Of a stretch of DNA of 64,000 bases, positions 61,000 to 64,000 are shown in pieces (positions within the stretch are counted from its first letter, which is position 1; each line of letters starts with the position of its first letter). The stretch comes from Hymenobacter nivis. GTDB taxonomy: Bacteria; Bacteroidota; Bacteroidia; Cytophagales; Hymenobacteraceae. The notes beneath the pieces were generated by a model. That model worked only from the letters and a program-made list of their open reading frames with translations. It was not told where the DNA came from and searched no databases. The position numbers were made by a program, and so were the translations under genes. The DNA is taken from the NCBI RefSeq assembly GCF_003149515.1, contig NZ_CP029145.1:2294001-2358000 (forward strand), given 5' to 3'.

Positions 61000-61134
61000 C
61001 ACGAGGTGGTTTGCGAAAATGAGTTGGTAGGGTGCGGGGCTTGCCCCCGCCCGTCGTTCGCACCGTTTTAACGATTCCGTTCAGCGGAGGGCGGGGGCAA
61101 GCCCCGCACCCTACTGCGCGGTGGGTGTAACAGC
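61000..61134. repeat. Palindromic 130-bp repeat, copy 2 (right of uppP), inverted
   Basis: The same inner arms as copy 1 (AGGGTGCGGGGCTTGCCCCC), with the asymmetric centre reversed (CCGTTTTAACGATTCCGTTC at 61063-61082). Outer parts such as GGTGGTTTGCGAAAA also match copy 1 in reverse. It lies between uppP and truB. Confidence 0.85.
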
Positions 61135-61173
61135 TGTTGGCTAACGGCTTTTTTTATTCTTGAAAGGAGAGCG

Positions 61174-62022
61174 ATGAAGAACGACTTTGAAAAAGCTAAC
61201 AGCCAGCAGCTATCAGCTGATGGCATAGAAATATCAGCTAACAGCTTAGAAGAAGGGGTCGTCCTGCTCTTCGATAAACCCCTCACCTGGTCGTCGTTCG
61301 ACGGCGTGCGCAAGCTGAAAAACGCGCTGCGCATCCGCAAAGTCGGCCACGCCGGCACCCTCGACCCCCTGGCCACCGGCCTGCTCATCCTCTGCACGGG
61401 CAAGAAAACCAAGGAGATCGACCAGATTCAGGCGCAGGAAAAGGAGTACACCGGCACCTTTCGCCTCGGCCAAACCACGCCCAGCTTCGACCTTGAAACC
61501 GCCGTGGACGCCGAGGGCCCCTACGCCCACCTCACCGACGCCGACATCCAGGCCGCCGCCGCGCAGTTTGTGGGCGAAATCCAGCAAACGCCGCCGCTGT
61601 ATTCGGCCGTGAAGATTGACGGCCAGCGCGCCTACGAGCTGGCCCGCAAGGGCCAGACGGCCGAAATCAAGGCCAAGACCGTCACCATCAAAACATTCGA
61701 GCTAACGCGCATTGCGCTGCCCGAAGTGGATTTCCGAGTAGTATGCTCGAAGGGGACCTACATTCGCAGCCTGGCCCGCGACCTGGGCGCTGCCCTGGGC
61801 GCGGGGGCCCACCTCACGGGGCTGCGGCGCACCCGCATCGGCGCGTATCGGGTGGAGGACGCCCTCACGCTGGCCGACGTGCAGGCCCTGGCCCCGCCCC
61901 GCCCCGAGGGCCCCGCCAGCGAGGCGCGCCCCCGCCGCGGGGGCCCCCGCCCGGCCCGCGCCGGCCTCGATTTTTACGCCGCCCAGCAAGCCGCCGGGGC
62001 CCCTACTGAAGGGACCGAGTAG
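61174..62022 (+). CDS. truB: tRNA pseudouridine(55) synthase TruB
   Basis: 282 residues. The start is set by AAGGAGAGCG just before ATG 61174, one of the few clear Shine-Dalgarno sites here. Residues 1 to about 27 (MKNDFEKANSQQLSADGIEI then SANSLEE) are a low-complexity extension encoded by AGCTAACAGC-type repeats. The enzyme proper begins GVVLLFDKPLTWSSFDGVRK. The catalytic Asp is in KVGHAGTLDPLATGLLILCT (about 54-73), and YSAVKIDGQRAYELARKG and GTYIRSLARDLG are conserved. It makes pseudouridine 55 in tRNA. The C-terminus has an Ala/Pro/Arg-rich tail. ribF follows 76 bp on. Confidence 0.95.
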   Translation: MKNDFEKANSQQLSADGIEISANSLEEGVVLLFDKPLTWSSFDGVRKLKNALRIRKVGHAGTLDPLATGLLILCTGKKTKEIDQIQAQEKEYTGTFRLGQTTPSFDLETAVDAEGPYAHLTDADIQAAAAQFVGEIQQTPPLYSAVKIDGQRAYELARKGQTAEIKAKTVTIKTFELTRIALPEVDFRVVCSKGTYIRSLARDLGAALGAGAHLTGLRRTRIGAYRVEDALTLADVQALAPPRPEGPASEARPRRGGPRPARAGLDFYAAQQAAGAPTEGTE

Positions 62023-62098
62023 CCCCGCGTAAAAAAACGCGGCGCATTGCCGATTGCGGGCGAATTTTGCAGCTTCGTTACCACGCCGCCCGGTTCCT

Positions 62099-63046
62099 AT
62101 GCTCGTTATCCGCGACCCCGCCGACTTTCCCCGCTTGCAAAATGCCGTCGTCACAAGCGGCACCTTCGACGGGGTGCACCGCGGGCACCAGCGCATTCTG
62201 GCGCGGCTGCGCGAGGCGGCCGATGCGGCCGGTGGGCCGGCGGTGGTCATCACCTACTGGCCCCACCCGCGCCTGGTGCTGGGGCCCCCACCCTCGCACC
62301 CCGAGCTACTGGAGTTGCAGCTGCTCAACACCTTAGACGAGCGCATTGCCCGGCTGGCGGCGTTCGGCGTCGACTACCTGCTGATTGTGCCCTTCACCCG
62401 CGAATTTGCGCAGTGGACGTCAGAAGAGTACATCCAGCGCCTGCTGCTGGACACCGTGGGGGCCCGGCACCTGGTGATTGGCTACGACCACCGCTTCGGC
62501 AAAAACCGCGAGGGCGGCTTCGACTACCTCAGCCAGCACGCGGCCCGCTACGGCTTCGACGTGGAGGAAATTCCGCGGGCCGACATCGACGCGGTGGGCG
62601 TGAGCAGCACCCGCATCCGGGCGGCGCTGCGCGGGCACGACGTGGCCACCGCCACCCGCTACCTGGGCTACGAATACCCCGTAACCGGCCGCGTGGTAAC
62701 GGGCCAGCAGCTGGGCCGCACCATCGGCTACCCTACTGCTAACCTGCACGTTGCGGAACCTTTGAAGCTGGTACCGGCCCAGGGCATTTATGCGGTGTGG
62801 GCCACCACGGCGGCCGGCACCCGGCACCGGGGCATGCTCAGCATCGGGGTGCGGCCCACCGTCGGGGCGGGGCTGGCCCAAACCATTGAGGTGAATTTGC
62901 TTGATTTCAGCGGCGACCTGTACGGGCAATTACTGACGCTGGAATTCGTTGCCTGGCTGCGCGGCGAGGAGAAATACAACGGCCTCGACGCCCTCAAGGC
63001 CCAGCTCGCGCTGGACGCCGAGGCTACCCGGGCGGCCCTGGCATAG
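62099..63046 (+). CDS. ribF: Bifunctional riboflavin kinase / FAD synthetase
   Basis: 315 residues. The FAD-synthetase domain (about 15-185) has VVTSGTFDGVHRGHQRILAR, the nucleotidyltransferase HxGH-like motif, then VIGYDHRFGKNREGGFDYLS and VSSTRIRAALRGHD. The riboflavin-kinase domain (about 195-315) has GRVVTGQQLGRTIGYPTANL (the PTAN motif) and IYAVWATTAAGTRHRGMLSI. It converts riboflavin to FMN and FAD. An upstream 15-codon extension is rejected because MLVIRDPADFPRLQNAVVTS matches the family. It ends the ftsX cluster; a REP palindrome follows. Confidence 0.95.
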   Translation: MLVIRDPADFPRLQNAVVTSGTFDGVHRGHQRILARLREAADAAGGPAVVITYWPHPRLVLGPPPSHPELLELQLLNTLDERIARLAAFGVDYLLIVPFTREFAQWTSEEYIQRLLLDTVGARHLVIGYDHRFGKNREGGFDYLSQHAARYGFDVEEIPRADIDAVGVSSTRIRAALRGHDVATATRYLGYEYPVTGRVVTGQQLGRTIGYPTANLHVAEPLKLVPAQGIYAVWATTAAGTRHRGMLSIGVRPTVGAGLAQTIEVNLLDFSGDLYGQLLTLEFVAWLRGEEKYNGLDALKAQLALDAEATRAALA

Positions 63047-63086
63047 TCGTTGTTGCGTTGCTTTACCTAAACCGTAAACCGTAAAC

Positions 63087-63200
63087 CGTCATGCTCATCT
63101 GGCGGCCGCGCAGCCGAAGCATCTCTATCGCGTCGTTAACCGATTGATTTAGTACGCGGTAGAGGTGCTTCAGCTGCGCGGATGCCAGATGAGCATGGCG
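63087..63200. repeat. REP-like palindrome, subfamily 2 (copy G)
   Basis: The left arm is CGTCATGCTCATCTGGCGGC plus CGCGCAGCCGAAGCATCTCT; the right arm is complementary with a few changes (GATGCCAGATGAGCATGGCG). It lies between ribF and the last gene. Confidence 0.88.
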
Positions 63201-63252
63201 ACTTTATTAGTATAAAGTGCCTTTTCCGACCTACCTATTACCTATTCTTTTA

Positions 63253-64000
63253 ATGATGAATATTTTGCGGTTATTTTTAGTGAGCTGCTTTTGCCTGGGG
63301 ACCCTGGGTGCGGCCCGGGCCCAGGGTAAACTCAGCGGCGTGGTGCAGGACTCGGTGACGCACGAGCCGCTGGCGTTTTCGAGCGTATTTCTGGCCAACA
63401 CCACGCTGGGAGTCACCACCAACGAGCTGGGCCGGTTTGAGTTTGCCAAGGTGCCGACGGGCACGTACAGCGTGGTAGGCTCGTACGTGGGCTACCGCCT
63501 GGCCAAGCAGGTAGTCACCATCACCAGCACCCCGCAGCAGATTACGCTGGTGCTGGCTGCCACCGGCAACCAGCTGGCCGAAGTGGTGGTCGAATCGACC
63601 CCTAACGACCCCAAGGACTACCAGAAATTTATGGACCAATTCCTGGGCCGCACCGCATTTTCGGATCAGTCGCACATCGTGAACCCCAAGGACGTCATCG
63701 TGAACTACGACGACTCGACCAAGGACCTGACGGCCCGCTCGCGCAAGTTTGTGCAGATTGACAACGACGCCCTGGGCTACCACGTGAAGTATTACGGCCT
63801 GCGCTTCAGCAGCAACGACGAGGACGGCTCACTGAGCTTTTATGGCGAGCCGGTGTTTGAGGAAATGACCCCGCGCGACGAGCGCCAGCAGCGCCAGTGG
63901 GCCGCCAACCGCGCCACGGCTTACAACGGCTCGTTCAACCACTTCCTGAAAAGCGTGTACGATAACCGCGTGGCGGCCGAAGGCTTCCTCACCCAGCACG
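63253..64000 (+). CDS. CarboxypepD_reg-like outer-membrane protein, N-terminal part
   Basis: The frame from ATG 63253 (MMNILRLFLVSCFCLGTLGA) runs off the window with no stop, 249 codons seen. A signal peptide ends near GAARAQ. Residues about 25-110 form a carboxypeptidase-regulatory-like domain: GKLSGVVQDSVTHEPLAFSS, then VFLANTTLGVTTNELGRFEF. What follows (ELAEVVVESTPNDPKDYQKF-type region, then YNGSFNHFLKSVYDNRVAAE) is like DUF5686-family proteins and not a TonB plug, because no plug motif is seen. The role is unknown, probably outer-membrane. The ATG at 63256 is an equal start choice. Confidence 0.8.
   Translation, partial: MMNILRLFLVSCFCLGTLGAARAQGKLSGVVQDSVTHEPLAFSSVFLANTTLGVTTNELGRFEFAKVPTGTYSVVGSYVGYRLAKQVVTITSTPQQITLVLAATGNQLAEVVVESTPNDPKDYQKFMDQFLGRTAFSDQSHIVNPKDVIVNYDDSTKDLTARSRKFVQIDNDALGYHVKYYGLRFSSNDEDGSLSFYGEPVFEEMTPRDERQQRQWAANRATAYNGSFNHFLKSVYDNRVAAEGFLTQH

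Overview
The window looks like chromosomal DNA of a GC-rich Bacteroidota in the Hymenobacter/Cytophagales group. The reasons are the recurrent TAnnTTTG promoter box just upstream of starts, a type IX secretion (T9SS) substrate, DUF5683 and DUF3098 proteins, TamB, and gene orders typical of that phylum: pyrG-yidC, parA-parB-DUF5683-dapB-lepB and ftsX-DUF3098-uppP-truB-ribF. The genus is inferred from these features; no database was searched.

Layout. 0-8 kb: a partial secreted protein, a VOC protein, a lipoprotein pseudogene, divergent MFS exporter and aldo/keto reductase, a small secreted protein, a transglutaminase-like protein, a DUF421 pseudogene and an NAD-dependent epimerase. 8-12 kb: a SerB-SerA fusion and an IS4-family element. 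12-19 kb: a secreted coiled-coil protein, a putative outer-membrane barrel, then a decayed FG-GAP gene split by a 2.5-kb insertion that carries an intact T9SS-sorted surface protein. 19-23 kb: amidase, DacB-type carboxypeptidase and a membrane-protein pseudogene. 23-30 kb: pyrG, yidC, a peptide-binding lipoprotein and a UlaG-like hydrolase. 30-35.5 kb: parA, an EF-Tu-barrel-like ORF, parB, DUF5683, dapB, lepB. 35.7-40.4 kb: ung, apaG, a methyltransferase, kdsA, a TPMT-like methyltransferase and a membrane coiled-coil protein. 40.6-45.7 kb: cyanophycin synthetase, tRNA-Cys and ribosomal protein S1. 45.8-48 kb: a small accessory patch with a DUF2314-like pseudogene, an IS5-family element and mazEF with an amber codon in the toxin. 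48-53.7 kb: alpha/beta hydrolase, DUF3298 lipoprotein, HNH endonuclease, NlpC/P60 peptidase, smpB, tsaD. 53.9-64 kb: tamB, ftsX, DUF3098, uppP, truB, ribF and a truncated CarboxypepD_reg-type outer-membrane protein.

Most genes are housekeeping: serine, lysine, KDO and CTP synthesis, cell-wall and envelope assembly, chromosome partition, and translation quality control. The unusual content is in the spaces between them. There are seven copies of a palindromic REP-like repeat in two subfamilies, two copies of a ~290-bp inverted-repeat element (one interrupted by a REP element with an apparent 6-bp target duplication), and a palindromic ~130-bp repeat present in inverted orientation on both sides of uppP. 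At least five decayed genes are present, several with both frameshifts and nonsense codons. The strongest single observation is at 14.5-18.8 kb: removing 16013-18545, which is bracketed by the 10-bp direct repeat GCTACCGATG, rejoins two halves of one gene in frame.
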